A model generated the notes under the pieces. It was not told where the DNA came from, did not search any database, and saw only the letters and a list, made by a program, of their open reading frames with translations. Of a stretch of 64,000 nucleotides of DNA, positions 21,085 through 30,207 are shown piece by piece. The translations under genes were made by a program, and so were the position numbers. The stretch is from NCBI GenBank assembly GCA_009746045.1, contig RPFO01000175.1:4197794-4261793 (forward strand). Reading direction: 5' to 3'. Numbering within the stretch: the stretch's first letter is position 1; each line of letters begins with the position of its first letter. Source of the DNA: Mesostigma viride. Its lineage: Eukaryota; Streptophyta; Mesostigmatophyceae; Mesostigmatales; Mesostigmataceae.

Positions 21085-21685
21085 TGTCAGGGTTTTAGTA
21101 TAAACCCTGGATGTGCCCGTTTGCCAGCCTATGTTATGTTGTGGCCAATCTTCTGTATTTTCTGGCCAAGGATATTATTAGGGCTGAGTAGGGCTTGCCG
21201 TGTTCTTTCCGGCGGTACTTTTCTTATGACGGACAGTTGAGTATGCACAAAGATATTAGGTGCCGAAGTTAGGATTAATTCGGCTCTACCTTGTGGTTGC
21301 ATGGTACGACTTGTAGGGCGTGAGTATCTCGTGCCATTTGGCGGTGGCTAACTCCTAGCGCCGCGCAATAGTGGGGTCAAATATTGGTGCCGAATATTCG
21401 CATCATTGCCTAGTGGATTTTGTGTGCCAGTTGTTCAAGTCGAGACACTTTATGTGTTAAGTTAACGTAGGGATAATGTGTGCAGCCGACATTGGACATT
21501 GTTTAAGAGGTCGGCGTGCACCTTTTCACGTTACCTGATGGTGGGCCAGTTGCCTTGTGGCTTGGCAATGGACACCGGTCACGGTCCTTAAATTCTATAT
21601 ATGCGTCTTTTATTGTATTAATGAAATGAGTTGTGCCGCAACATTTGAGCTCATTCATTGACGCATTATTTTAGGATTTTTGACA
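21085..21685 (+). repeat. 5' LTR of the non-autonomous element
   Basis: It is 601 bp, with TGTCA at the start and TGACA at the end. It includes tctatatatgcg near 21,596 as a candidate TATA signal and is directly followed by the primer-binding site. Confidence 0.92.
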
Positions 21686-23097
21686 TGGTATCGGAGGGAA
21701 AGTTCCACACCTTTGAGACGACTTTGAACGACATTCTTGTGACCATGATGAAGCCATTTTACCCTGCCGGCGCATATAATTGATGGCGGCAGCGTTGTTA
21801 CGTAATTTCGTGAGCAATGTCGTGAGGATTCATACGTCGCAGCATTTTGAATTTGAAGTTCGGCGGAACGGGCAGAAATTTCATGGGTCGACAGGCCTGG
21901 GCCAGCGCAGCCACGCAGGCGAGTTGTTATATGTGTCAAAGCCAGCGGAACTTTCATGTTTCGGGTTTGCTGTGGGCTGGCGCCGCCTGGCGTTGAGCCC
22001 CACATGGCGAGGTCAAGGCTCTGGTTCCAGCTGGGTGCAGACTTTTTTCTCTTTTTCTGTACCAGTGACCTGCGCATCAACATGTGGCTCGGAGCGGACG
22101 TCGGCTGGAATTTTGCGAGCGACCTGCGCAACGGATTATCGCCATTTTTGGTGGCGCAGCCTGCGGAATTTCCAGCATTTTTTGTCGACGAGGACTGCCT
22201 GCCTACCGGCTTTTTGTTGACGATGAAGATGTTGGCCAGGAGTGCCAGCATGGCCTCTCTTTTGAAGCTGGCTATGCCAGTGGGTTTTTGATTTTGAAGC
22301 TGGTCAGGAGTACCAGTGAGCTGCATGTTATTTTTAGAAGCTCTAAGCCAAGGGAGCTTGTGACATTTTAAAGCTGACAAAAATATTTGCCCCCACTTAT
22401 TTCTTGAGGGGGGGGTGTGTGGCATGAGACTGGCTCGCGACGACATTTGTGGGGCCTAACGTGGCCTGTGGTCTGTATTGACCTACTTTGGGATGTACGC
22501 GCCTGCTTTGCATGCAAACTTGGTGGTCAGCTGTGTTTTTGAATGGACGAGGCAAACTAGCATGTGCAGCCTAGTGTTTTGGCCAGTCTGGAGGTTGGGA
22601 TCAGTCCAACCTGTTATGGGAGCGCTCTGGGGGAAGTTCTTGGTTGACTTTCCATGCTCGGGACCTGATCACTCCCGGGAGTTTGTTGGCACGACGGCGT
22701 GCCAGCGTGGGGCCGTGGAGGCCTTGGGACCGTGGTGGTCCATTTTAGGGCTATTGGTAGCCTGATGGGGCAGTGTTTGCCCATGTGTGCTATTCCTGGC
22801 AAGTGTAGTTGTTGTGACTTATTGCTGTGTTTCTGCATCAGACCTGGGACGCTGGGGCTGTCAGTTTATACCTCTAGGGACGCCTGGATGTATTTTGGAA
22901 GAGACACAGGCATGTAGCACCTTTGTTGTTATGACCAGGATGGCATTTTTCCAGTGAATTTGTTGCTGGATGGTTCCTTGGGAGGGCTTCCCGGGTAAGG
23001 GGGGGTTGCTGGGGTATGTTGTACCCGGCAAGCCCTACCCTAGTTGAGGGGTTACTTGACGTTCATTGGACCCTGCACTGGCAACGTGCAAGGGGGG

Positions 23098-23698
23098 TGT
23101 CAGGGTTTTAGTATAAACCCTGGATGTGCCCGTTTGCCAGCCTATGTTATGTTGTGGCCAATCTTCTGTATTTTCTGGCCAAGGATATTATTAGGGCTGA
23201 GTAGGGCTTGCCGTGTTCTTTCCGGCGGTACTTTTCTTATGACGGACAGTTGAGTATGCACAAAGATATTAGGTGCCGAAGTTAGGATTAATTCGGCTCT
23301 ACCTTGTGGTTGCATGGTACGACTTGTAGGGCGTGAGTATCTCGTGCCATTTGGCGGTGGCTAACTCCTAGCGCCGCGCAATAGTGGGGTCAAATATTGG
23401 TGCCGAATATTCGCATCATTGCCTAGTGGATTTTGTGTGCCAGTTGTTCAAGTCGAGACACTTTATGTGTTAAGTTAACGTAGGGATAATGTGTGCAGCC
23501 GACATTGGACATTGTTTAAGAGGTCGGCGTGCACCTTTTCACGTTACCTGATGGTGGGCCAGTTGCCTTGTGGCTTGGCAATGGACACCGGTCACGGTCC
23601 TTAAATTCTATATATGCGTCTTTTATTGTATTAATGAAATGAGTTGTGCCGCAACATTTGAGCTCATTCATTGACGCATTATTTTAGGATTTTTGACA
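23098..23698 (+). repeat. 3' LTR of the non-autonomous element
   Basis: It is 601 bp, with no difference from the 5' copy noticed on reading, and is preceded by the polypurine tract at 23,090-23,097. Confidence 0.92.
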
Positions 23699-24136
23699 AC
23701 AACAACCTCCAATGCCGACCTCACCCTCGAATCTGGAAGCCAACTGAGGATGAGGGGTGCTGACGTGGTGATCGACTCGCACGCGACTGTGAAGATATAC
23801 CCCAACAAGCCCATCTTCGTGCTGCCAGAAGACGATACAAACAACCCCCACGGCTACCTGGAGATATCCCACAATAACAACGACCAATCGGGGGCCATCA
23901 CACTGTCAACCCCCCCTATGATTTCACCGGTGGACATCGTGGTGAAGCCCGCGACGGGCATTTTTGGGGCCGAGGCGGACACATTCGAGCTGGGGTCAGG
24001 CGACGTGCGGTACAAGTTCACCGTCGTGGGCGGCCAGCTGCAGATCAAGAAGCGCGTGCTGAGTACCGGCCTCCCCGACAAGACGATCTGCGTTTTCGAC
24101 GCGTGAAAAAACATCCGCCCTGTATATCGACCACTC

Positions 24137-24925
24137 ATGTCGTCCACCAAAACTATCGACCGACTGGAGGTGAACAAGTCGATTATTTTCCCCGACCGAA
24201 CCACTCTCTCCTCCACGAACCCCTTCCAACTCGGCCAACTCGCCGAGTTCGTAACCGCCTGGAATGACGACCTGGGAGTTGAATGGTTGGAATGCAGGGT
24301 GTTTGACCCGAATAGAAAGTCCCACGAATTGTTTTTTGCGATATGGGAAGACGATAAGTACGAGTACCAATGGGATTTCACCACGTCCGCCGCAAGCATT
24401 GTTGGGACACCCGTAAAAACTTTCGAGAACGCGGTGGTGTCAGGTGGTGTCCTCAAGGTTGCGACCGGGCAGGCCCCCTACGTGACGGGCGTGCCCACCG
24501 GTACTTTCACCTTTTGCGTGAACGTGATTCCAAAAATGGATCTATCGGCGAATCGCCCTGATAATGAAAATGAGAAGTACCTGGTATGGTATGGCAATAT
24601 CATCGTCCATGCGATAAACGGCGGCTATCTTACAGTTTATGACGGCACTAGCAACGGCCTGCCCTTTACAACGACGACGACGGTGGCGACGGACCCGTTT
24701 CATTTGGCCATCACGAATCAAGGCAGGACGCTTAAAGTGTACAAAGATGGTACGCTCATCTTCACGTCAAACAACAGTGATGTGGGGGGGCCAAATTCCC
24801 AACTAATGTTAGACAGGGGCGGTGAATATTCGGCAGATGTATATGGTCTCGGCATATGGTACGACAAAGTGCTCATCAAATCGGGTGTGGCCATGACCAG
24901 GGAAGAGATACTGGAACTCGTGTGA
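24137..24925 (+). CDS. LamG-like virion surface protein
   Basis: The protein has 262 residues from ATG 24,137 (MSSTKTIDRLEVNKSIIFPD). The N-terminus resembles a virion-anchoring start. The remainder is a single concanavalin/LamG-like sandwich: FTFCVNVIP, YLVWYGNIIVHAINGGYLTVYDG, FHLAITNQGRTLKVYKDGTLIF and a last strand region ending GIWYDKVLIKSGVAMTREEILEL, the typical closing segment of LamG-like domains in large virus proteins. A TATA-like tgtatatcg lies just upstream (24,121). Carbohydrate binding or host attachment is inferred. Confidence 0.6.
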   Translation: MSSTKTIDRLEVNKSIIFPDRTTLSSTNPFQLGQLAEFVTAWNDDLGVEWLECRVFDPNRKSHELFFAIWEDDKYEYQWDFTTSAASIVGTPVKTFENAVVSGGVLKVATGQAPYVTGVPTGTFTFCVNVIPKMDLSANRPDNENEKYLVWYGNIIVHAINGGYLTVYDGTSNGLPFTTTTTVATDPFHLAITNQGRTLKVYKDGTLIFTSNNSDVGGPNSQLMLDRGGEYSADVYGLGIWYDKVLIKSGVAMTREEILELV

Positions 24926-24985
24926 GAATGCATGTGTTGATGAATTGACTGAATTATTTAAATATGTCCATTGAATAAAGCTGGA

Positions 24986-25546
24986 ATGTTGCTAAGGAAA
25001 CTCGGTCTCAACAAAAAAGTACAGCCACAACCGGGCGCGAAAGAGGCGCTCAGAAATCTAACACTGCAGGAACTGACCCCCTTCTCGTTCGACGGCCACG
25101 TGTTCTCCCCGGCCAAGGTGGTCAGGGTGTACGACGGGGACACCGTGAAGGTGGCCGTGCTGTCCCCATGGGACAACCTGCCCACCCTGCTGACGGTCAG
25201 GATGTGGGGCACGGACGCCGACGAGCTGGCACCCGCGCACGATCTGCCGAACAGGGACGAAATCAGGATGCGCGCCATGAGGGCCAGGAACAGGCTGGTG
25301 CAGTTGACGACGGACGTGAACGTCGAACTGGCCGACACACAGAAGTCGGTCAAGGACGTGCAGACCATGATCGACGCGCGCAACCAGAAACTCGTCACGG
25401 TCCAGTGCCGCGGGTTCGACTGTTTCGGCCGCGTGCTGGGCGTGCTCTACGACCTGGACGGGACGTGCATCAACAAGGTGATGCTGGACGAGGAGCTGGT
25501 GAAGCCGCGGCCGGCGTCCGAGAGGCGCGCCGGTGTGGTGCTTTGA
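24986..25546 (+). CDS. staphylococcal nuclease-like (thermonuclease) protein
   Basis: The chosen ATG at 24,986 gives about 186 residues. The motif VVRVYDGDTVKVAV followed by LTVRMWGTDADELAP is the SNase core. The D-x-D-T turn and an acidic residue after RMWGTDADE match the calcium-binding and catalytic region, and a later FGRVLGVLYD matches the second basic/Gly segment. Members hydrolyse DNA or RNA phosphodiester bonds. Viral homologues are common in Nucleocytoviricota. An insertion (about residues 75-125, MRARNRLVQLTTDVNVELAD) lengthens the usual fold. No signal peptide or TM helix is seen, so action in the infected cell or virion is likely. Confidence 0.7.
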   Translation: MLLRKLGLNKKVQPQPGAKEALRNLTLQELTPFSFDGHVFSPAKVVRVYDGDTVKVAVLSPWDNLPTLLTVRMWGTDADELAPAHDLPNRDEIRMRAMRARNRLVQLTTDVNVELADTQKSVKDVQTMIDARNQKLVTVQCRGFDCFGRVLGVLYDLDGTCINKVMLDEELVKPRPASERRAGVVL

Positions 25547-25548
25547 TT

Positions 25549-26058
25549 CTAGCGCCTCAAGGCCGTTCCGTCACGGTACACGTGCGTCCTGGTCGTCACA
25601 AGCGGGGCGGCACGGGCAAGTAGTCGATTCTTCTCGTCCAGAAGAAAGCATCGATACTTTACGCTGAACTGCTTGGGCGGGTTTCGTCCGTCTAGGTAGA
25701 ACTTGAGCCCCGTGTACGTGTACATGGATAGAAAGGGGACGACAGTGAGGGACTCGGGGTCGAACTCATCCTCGCCAACGACTACTTTGACCCGGACGTC
25801 GCTCGTGATGTCTCTGATCACATCGCACGTCGGCAAGCGGTCGAGTTTGAATATCGAGTCGCCAGTCTGGCCGTCTACCTCGAGGACCGGGATGTGGTTG
25901 ACAATGTACTTGGTGGACGGTTCATACGCGACACACTGGGTCCAGCCCTCGCCGACTTCTTCACGCGGGGGCGTCACGAGGACCTCGAGGGCCTGGTTGA
26001 GGGTCCCCTCTCCCAACTCGTACACTGGCAGTGTGTCGATTAATGCGTCAATGTCCAT
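25549..26058 (-). CDS. unrecognised beta-rich protein
   Basis: From ATG 26,058 there are 169 residues beginning MDIDALIDTLPVYELGEGTL. It is mostly alternating hydrophobic strands (VRVKVVVGEDEF, SLTVVPFLSMYTYTGLKFYLDG). It is convergent with the nuclease gene, with only 2 bp between stops. A longer frame to 26,067 would start at GTG. No motif suggests an enzyme. Confidence 0.6.
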   Translation of the reverse strand: MDIDALIDTLPVYELGEGTLNQALEVLVTPPREEVGEGWTQCVAYEPSTKYIVNHIPVLEVDGQTGDSIFKLDRLPTCDVIRDITSDVRVKVVVGEDEFDPESLTVVPFLSMYTYTGLKFYLDGRNPPKQFSVKYRCFLLDEKNRLLARAAPLVTTRTHVYRDGTALRR

Positions 26059-26109
26059 GGTGTACACGCTTTCATAGCACCGACTGATAATCCACTGGCT
26101 CTAGACGCA

Positions 26110-27399
26110 TCACAGGTCCAACACCACCTTCGTGGGGTCGCTGGCGGCGGCCTTCTTGCCCCCCCCGCCCCGCTTCCTCGGCTTCTTCTTGCCCGCGTCC
26201 ACCTGCACCGTGCGGACGTCGTCCCCCGCCACGGACGCGTCGTCGTACGCGCTCTCGCCCCCGTCGTCGATGATCTGCACCACACTGTCCCTCTGCGGGC
26301 TGGGCGGCATGGCCTCCTGCACCACCCTGTCCATGTTCACGGGGGGGGCCACGTCCGGCCTGTACAGCATGGGCCCGCGCATCACGTACCCGCCACTCCC
26401 CCCTCCGCCCCCCGCGCCGTCGTCGCTCTCACGCGGAGGAGGAGGAGGAGCCTGCTGCCCCCCCCCGGCGGCCTCCTGCTTCTGTATCATCATCTTCACG
26501 ATGCTCTTCATCAGCTCGGGGTCCGTCTTGGCGATCTCGGTCATGGAGGGCAGCCCAGAACTGGCGAACGAAGCGGACATATGGAACATCATCGCCGACC
26601 CGCCCAGCATCAGCATCAGCTCCATCTCCGGCGGCATCGACACGCGGTGCCGGTGCTTGTCGTACAGCCGCTCGAACACCCCGTCGTAATCCGTGACGTT
26701 CGCCAGTATGCTCTCCGACCACCCGTCCAGCTTGAGGCCTATCGGGTCGTACCGGTTGTTGAAGAACTGCATCGCGGACGTGGTGGCCACCAGCATCTGC
26801 CGCATCGTGTTGATGGCGTTCTTGGTCTCGATCGAGCGCGCCACCTTGTCGCACTCGAACCGCATCTCGTCGATGTCCGCGCGCATGTCGAAATTGGGAA
26901 CGGCGAACCCCTTGTCCTTGTACCTGTGCAGCTTGTGCAGGAGGTCCAGCTTCTCCGCGTGGACCTCCTGCGGACTCTTTCTGGGCATCATGGCCTCGTC
27001 GTCGATCACGTCCTCGCCGTAATGCAGATCGTCCTCGTACCCCTCGTCGTCGCCGTACCCATCGTAGTCGCCGTACTGGTCGAATTGGAACCCCTTCTCC
27101 ATCGGCTGATGAGCCGGCGGGGGGGCCGAGAACATCGACTTGGTCTTCTTCGGGTTGGCCAGCATGTCGAACATGTCCTCCTTACTCGATTTATTCCTCC
27201 CCCCCCCCTTCTTGTCCTTGTGCTTGCTCTTTTTAGAGTGCAGCGGCATCGCGCCGACGGGGCTGGGCCACTCGCCGCCGTCGTCGTCCACTATGTCCAC
27301 GTTGTCCATCGCGCCTCCTCGCACCGTCGGGGCGCTCACGCCGCCGCCCGCGCCGTCGTCCGCGTCCTCTATGTCCACGGGCAAAAGTTTGGTCGACAT
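26110..27399 (-). CDS. DUF5767-like Nucleocytoviricota protein
   Basis: The protein has 429 residues from ATG 27,399. The N-terminal 145 residues are acidic and low-complexity (GDYDGYGDDEGYEDD). The conserved core, about residues 148-310, has the string EKLDLLHKLHRYKDKGF, then DIDEMRFECDKVARSIE, LDGWSESILANVTDYDGVFE and MLGGSAMMFHMSASF. I recognise this pattern from the DUF5767 family present across many giant viruses. The C-terminus is Gly/Pro-rich and basic (KKKPRKRGGGGKK). Its role is unknown, probably virion-associated. It is the best single marker that this block derives from Nucleocytoviricota. Confidence 0.8.
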   Translation of the reverse strand: MSTKLLPVDIEDADDGAGGGVSAPTVRGGAMDNVDIVDDDGGEWPSPVGAMPLHSKKSKHKDKKGGGRNKSSKEDMFDMLANPKKTKSMFSAPPPAHQPMEKGFQFDQYGDYDGYGDDEGYEDDLHYGEDVIDDEAMMPRKSPQEVHAEKLDLLHKLHRYKDKGFAVPNFDMRADIDEMRFECDKVARSIETKNAINTMRQMLVATTSAMQFFNNRYDPIGLKLDGWSESILANVTDYDGVFERLYDKHRHRVSMPPEMELMLMLGGSAMMFHMSASFASSGLPSMTEIAKTDPELMKSIVKMMIQKQEAAGGGQQAPPPPPRESDDGAGGGGGSGGYVMRGPMLYRPDVAPPVNMDRVVQEAMPPSPQRDSVVQIIDDGGESAYDDASVAGDDVRTVQVDAGKKKPRKRGGGGKKAAASDPTKVVLDL

Positions 27400-27513
27400 C
27401 TGCTACTATGCGTCCTGATTTGTACTCGCGTGGAGGCGCACAGCATACACTCATACCTCAATAACCTCAACATCAACGCCAGGATGTCTTCCGCTTTCCT
27501 TTTGGAGAAATGT

Positions 27514-28125
27514 TCAATGTGCGTCATTTTGTATTGATATGACAAAGCCTACAAATGATGTGAACACCTTGGACAGCTTCTCCCCCTTACTATGCCTGTC
27601 TACCAGCCATTGGCAGTAACTCTTATCATTGTCGTAGACCTGGTGAAAGCGTTTTCCCTTGTGCTTCCCCCACCAAAAGAGCGTGTAACCTGGTGAGTCG
27701 CGACAATCGCGACAGTAGTTGTCGTTTCTGTTCTTATGTGTATTTCCACATAGAGCGCAGGTTCTGGTTTTCTTTTCGAACCATCTTATGCAACAGTTGC
27801 CAACCAGCCTGAGCTCTTTAGTGGTCATGTGTTCAATAAAGCATTGGTTTACAATGTAATGACCACACGCGCATTCATTGGGGGTAGCGAATTCTGGGAA
27901 AGAAGCGTGTTTTCCGTAACGCAAGTGAAAGTAGCGCTCATGTCTGTCATGGTCCTCTCCCGCGTACACGTCATCCTCCCCTGTCATGCTCCTCCCTCCT
28001 GCGTACACGTACATCGCTTTGAAATTCTGTCCCAGGGATGATGTGAGCCTCTCAATGTACTTGTTTTTATTTGGTGGCTCAACACACTGATCAGCCAACT
28101 CCTCTTCTGAAGACACATCAGTCAT
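27514..28125 (-). CDS. zinc protein with exonuclease X-like C-terminal domain
   Basis: From ATG 28,125 there are 203 residues. Central zinc sites include CACGHYIVNQCFIEH, GNCCIRWF and CALCGNTHKNRNDNYCRDC. The C-terminal FWWGKHKGKRFHQVYDNDKSYCQWL fits the small domain found after exonuclease X-type nucleases and alone in giant viruses (pattern FGKHKGKxFxxVxxxDxxYCxW). The extended frame to 28,146 would use TTG. A nucleic-acid transaction role is likely but not shown; no nuclease active site is visible in this protein itself. Confidence 0.65.
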   Translation of the reverse strand: MTDVSSEEELADQCVEPPNKNKYIERLTSSLGQNFKAMYVYAGGRSMTGEDDVYAGEDHDRHERYFHLRYGKHASFPEFATPNECACGHYIVNQCFIEHMTTKELRLVGNCCIRWFEKKTRTCALCGNTHKNRNDNYCRDCRDSPGYTLFWWGKHKGKRFHQVYDNDKSYCQWLVDRHSKGEKLSKVFTSFVGFVISIQNDAH

Positions 28126-28164
28126 CGCCACGCCAACTCTTACCAAGATTGTTTTGTCAAATTA

Positions 28165-28715
28165 TCAAGCGCATGCTTTTATCCTCTTCTCTCTGTTCCA
28201 TGCCTGGTTCTCTAGCATCAGGCGCTTGTTGTTCGCTGCAAACTCGGGGCCGCGGTACTTGCGAGCCTCCTCATAGTGACCAGTCTTCTCAAGAGCCGGA
28301 GTGAACGCGTCCATCAAATTTATGGCTGCTTTCTCTGGATCTTCACCATCTTGCTGTGTCTAAAATGGAATAAACTTGACAAGGAGCACATGCCGTCATC
28401 AAATGTGTCGCGAGTGGCCTGGCTTTTCTTAGTAAGTCCCTGGTCCCCTCTGTAGTCAGCTGTCTGCTTGTACCCTGTGACCAACCTGTTTGCAATGTTG
28501 TTAACCACAGCGTACACTTTAGTAGAGGGAACCGTTTTGACACTGCTTTCCTTGATAGCACGCATATCCGCCTTGCTCATCTCGCAGCTCTGAATGCGAG
28601 GTGGGTCGGCTTGGATACTGTTATCAGACAAATTTGTCGTGGTGTGAGCGCGCCTTTTTGACGAATTTGAAGTGTTGATTACACCTCCTTGTGCATACTG
28701 TTGTGCTAATACAAC
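28165..28715 (-). pseudogene. truncated copy of the FPGARQRDT-family gene
   Basis: The minus-strand translation matches the C-terminal half of the 34,500 gene (RIQSCEMSKADMRAIKES, QTADYRGDQGLTKKSQATRD, YRGPEFAANNKRLMLEN). The N-terminal DNA-binding-like half is missing, and a one-base frameshift near 28,350 separates the two parts. It lies directly downstream of the 28,718 gene on the same strand. This is a decayed third paralogue. Confidence 0.75.
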
Positions 28716-28717
28716 AT

Positions 28718-29644
28718 TCAATCCACCGCCATCATTTCGCCGGGGTGCGCGGGGGCGAACCCAGGGGGCACGCCGTTGTCGATCAGCATGTAGTACGTCA
28801 TGAACGCCTCCAACCACGCGAGCCGCTGTTTCCGCGCCGGGTCGGGGGACTTGTCGCTGCCGGACTCGGCCCGCACCATCCGGATGCAGGTGTCCGCGGT
28901 GGTGGTGCCGGCGTGGACGTCCAGCACGCGCAACTGGCGAACGTACGTCCTCCACTGCGGGACGTAATCCGTCGCCACGATGGAGAGCGTCTCCGCGTCG
29001 GCCGCCTCCCCTCCCGCGATGTCCACCATGCTCGCGACCAGGTCCGTGGAGATCCTGTCCAGTCCCACCAGCAGCGACTCGTGGTCGCGCATGGCCTTCA
29101 CCACTTCCGGGTGATGGTAGATGTACAGCGTGGAGTGGCGCTGGAACCCCAGCCTCCGCACCTGCCTGTCCAGCCTCCACAGGTCCCCCGGCGAGAACGG
29201 GAACCGGGTCTGCGGGTCCTCGAACCGCCCGGACGCGATGATGTACTCCGCCAGCCGCACCGCGTCGAACCCCACTACCTGCCGCGTGGGGCGCACGAAC
29301 TTGAACACCCTCTCCTTTGACGGCAAATCCTCCATCGTGATGGGGTCCTCTTTGTTGGACACCCTCATCGACAGGTGGGCGGCGATCGTCCTCTTGGCGC
29401 GGGCGTAGGGCAGCACCGTCCGCCTTACCCACCGCTGGATGCGGATGGCCTGCTGGTTGCAATACACCGCGCACTCCAACTCCCGGCGTGTGGCGTCCCG
29501 GAACGGACGCAGCCCCTGCATGAGCGCTATCCTCCTCAGCGTATCGCGCTTGGTTTTGCCGTAGTAGTTGGTGGGGATGGCGGACGCTGCCCGGACGCCG
29601 AGACGGACGTCCTTGACGCCCGCGGCCACGCGAAACGTCTTCAT
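28718..29644 (-). CDS. IQ-motif and U-box-like giant virus protein
   Basis: From ATG 29,644 there are 308 residues. An IQ-like helix (AIRIQRWVRRTVLPYARAKR) is followed by NKEDPITMEDL, FKFVRPTRQVVGFDAVRLAEYI, GRFEDPQTRFPFSPGDLWRLD. This resembles a U-box-type layout (DPIT...L, aromatic core, FxDPxTR) lacking zinc ligands. Proteins of this IQ plus U-box-like design recur in Nucleocytoviricota. Ubiquitin ligase activity would be an inference from fold only. The frame to 29,689 would need a GTG start. Confidence 0.6.
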   Translation of the reverse strand: MKTFRVAAGVKDVRLGVRAASAIPTNYYGKTKRDTLRRIALMQGLRPFRDATRRELECAVYCNQQAIRIQRWVRRTVLPYARAKRTIAAHLSMRVSNKEDPITMEDLPSKERVFKFVRPTRQVVGFDAVRLAEYIIASGRFEDPQTRFPFSPGDLWRLDRQVRRLGFQRHSTLYIYHHPEVVKAMRDHESLLVGLDRISTDLVASMVDIAGGEAADAETLSIVATDYVPQWRTYVRQLRVLDVHAGTTTADTCIRMVRAESGSDKSPDPARKQRLAWLEAFMTYYMLIDNGVPPGFAPAHPGEMMAVD

Positions 29645-29811
29645 TCCTACTGGTACGTCCAGACAATCCGCGCGCGGATGTACCCACACCGCCCGTGTGG
29701 TGAGAAGCCGCCGTTCGGTCGCCGGCCCCGGTATTAAGTGTAGTCAGATGCGCAGTAGTCTAGGCTTTCGTATATGCGGTCTTGATAATCTACAAACTTC
29801 TTAAAGAACCT

Positions 29812-30144
29812 ATGAGTGACGAGGACGGTCCGATAGTCGTGGAAAGGGCACCTGGTCTCACAGACTTTCTGTACCCATGGGGTGAGAAATGCACCACCAT
29901 TTTTTCGGGGGATGCGTGCCCAATATTGGAGGAGGGCGACGACCAGTTCGATTTTGTGACGTCGTCCATCCACCGTCTCTGTTGCAATAGGGGTTGCGAC
30001 AAAATCACCAGGAAGGGTGGCATGAAAAAGTGCGCAAATTGCAAAAAAGCATATTACTGCTCGAAAACGTGCCAAACAGAGGCATGGCCGTTTCATAAGA
30101 TTGGATGTGCTCGTTTAAGAGACGGATGGTGTGAAACGCAGTAA
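29812..30144 (+). CDS. MYND-type zinc finger protein
   Basis: The protein has 110 residues from ATG 29,812 (MSDEDGPIVVE). The C-terminal half is a MYND finger: CCNRGCDKI ... CANCKKAYYCSKTCQTEAWPFHKIGC, with the expected seven Cys and one His pattern. MYND domains bind proline-rich peptides in protein partners. The acidic N-terminal 50 residues are not recognised. It is divergent from the 28,718 gene, with a short shared upstream region. Confidence 0.75.
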   Translation: MSDEDGPIVVERAPGLTDFLYPWGEKCTTIFSGDACPILEEGDDQFDFVTSSIHRLCCNRGCDKITRKGGMKKCANCKKAYYCSKTCQTEAWPFHKIGCARLRDGWCETQ

Positions 30145-30160
30145 GCTCGGGAGCGGGTGG

Positions 30161-30207
30161 CGCGCTTATCTCAAGGGATAACATTTCTCCGCCTCTAGTA
30201 AACGATC
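30161..30207 (+). promoter_or_regulatory. conserved upstream block of FPGARQRDT-family gene, copy 1
   Basis: The 47 bp before ATG 30,208 match the 47 bp before ATG 34,500 at most positions, including CGCGCTTATCTCA, GGATAACATTTCTCCG and AGTAAACG at identical distance from the start codon. This is probably the promoter and 5' leader carried along in the gene duplication. Which bases are functional is unknown. Confidence 0.5.

Larger units (their letters stand above)
21085..23698. mobile_element. 2.6-kb non-autonomous LTR element (TRIM/LARD-like)
   Basis: Two 601-bp direct repeats appear identical by eye (21,085-21,685 and 23,098-23,698) and have perfect TGTCA...TGACA ends. The 5-bp target duplication ACAAC is at 21,080-21,084 and 23,699-23,703. 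A primer-binding site TGGTATCGGAGGG starts directly at 21,686, and a polypurine tract AAGGGGGG ends at 23,097. The 1,412-bp interior has no recognisable gag or pol in any frame, so the element needs proteins from elsewhere. Orientation is plus by PBS and PPT placement. Identical LTRs indicate a very recent insertion. Confidence 0.92.
20396..24106 (+). pseudogene. viral fibre-like structural gene split by a non-autonomous LTR element
   Basis: The left exon-like part (20,396-21,084) starts MPPNLEQANGRLFFKAIQTREL. The right part (23,704-24,106) continues SNADLTLESGSQLRMRGADV and ends ICVFDA. Removing 21,085-23,698 and one copy of the duplicated ACAAC leaves the reading frame continuous, giving about 365 residues. 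The right part has the LESGSQLRMRGADVVI style shared by fibre or baseplate-like proteins of giant viruses. It lies between two other fibre-like genes on the same strand. In its present state it cannot make the full protein unless the element is spliced out of the RNA. Confidence 0.8.

Noticed and set aside
21655-22446. 263-residue minus-strand frame inside the 2.6-kb LTR element
   Set aside because: It runs across the LTR boundary, has no domain, and is opposite to the element's orientation.
26581-27537. 318-residue plus-strand frame
   Set aside because: It is antisense to the DUF5767-like gene, which has clear conserved motifs.
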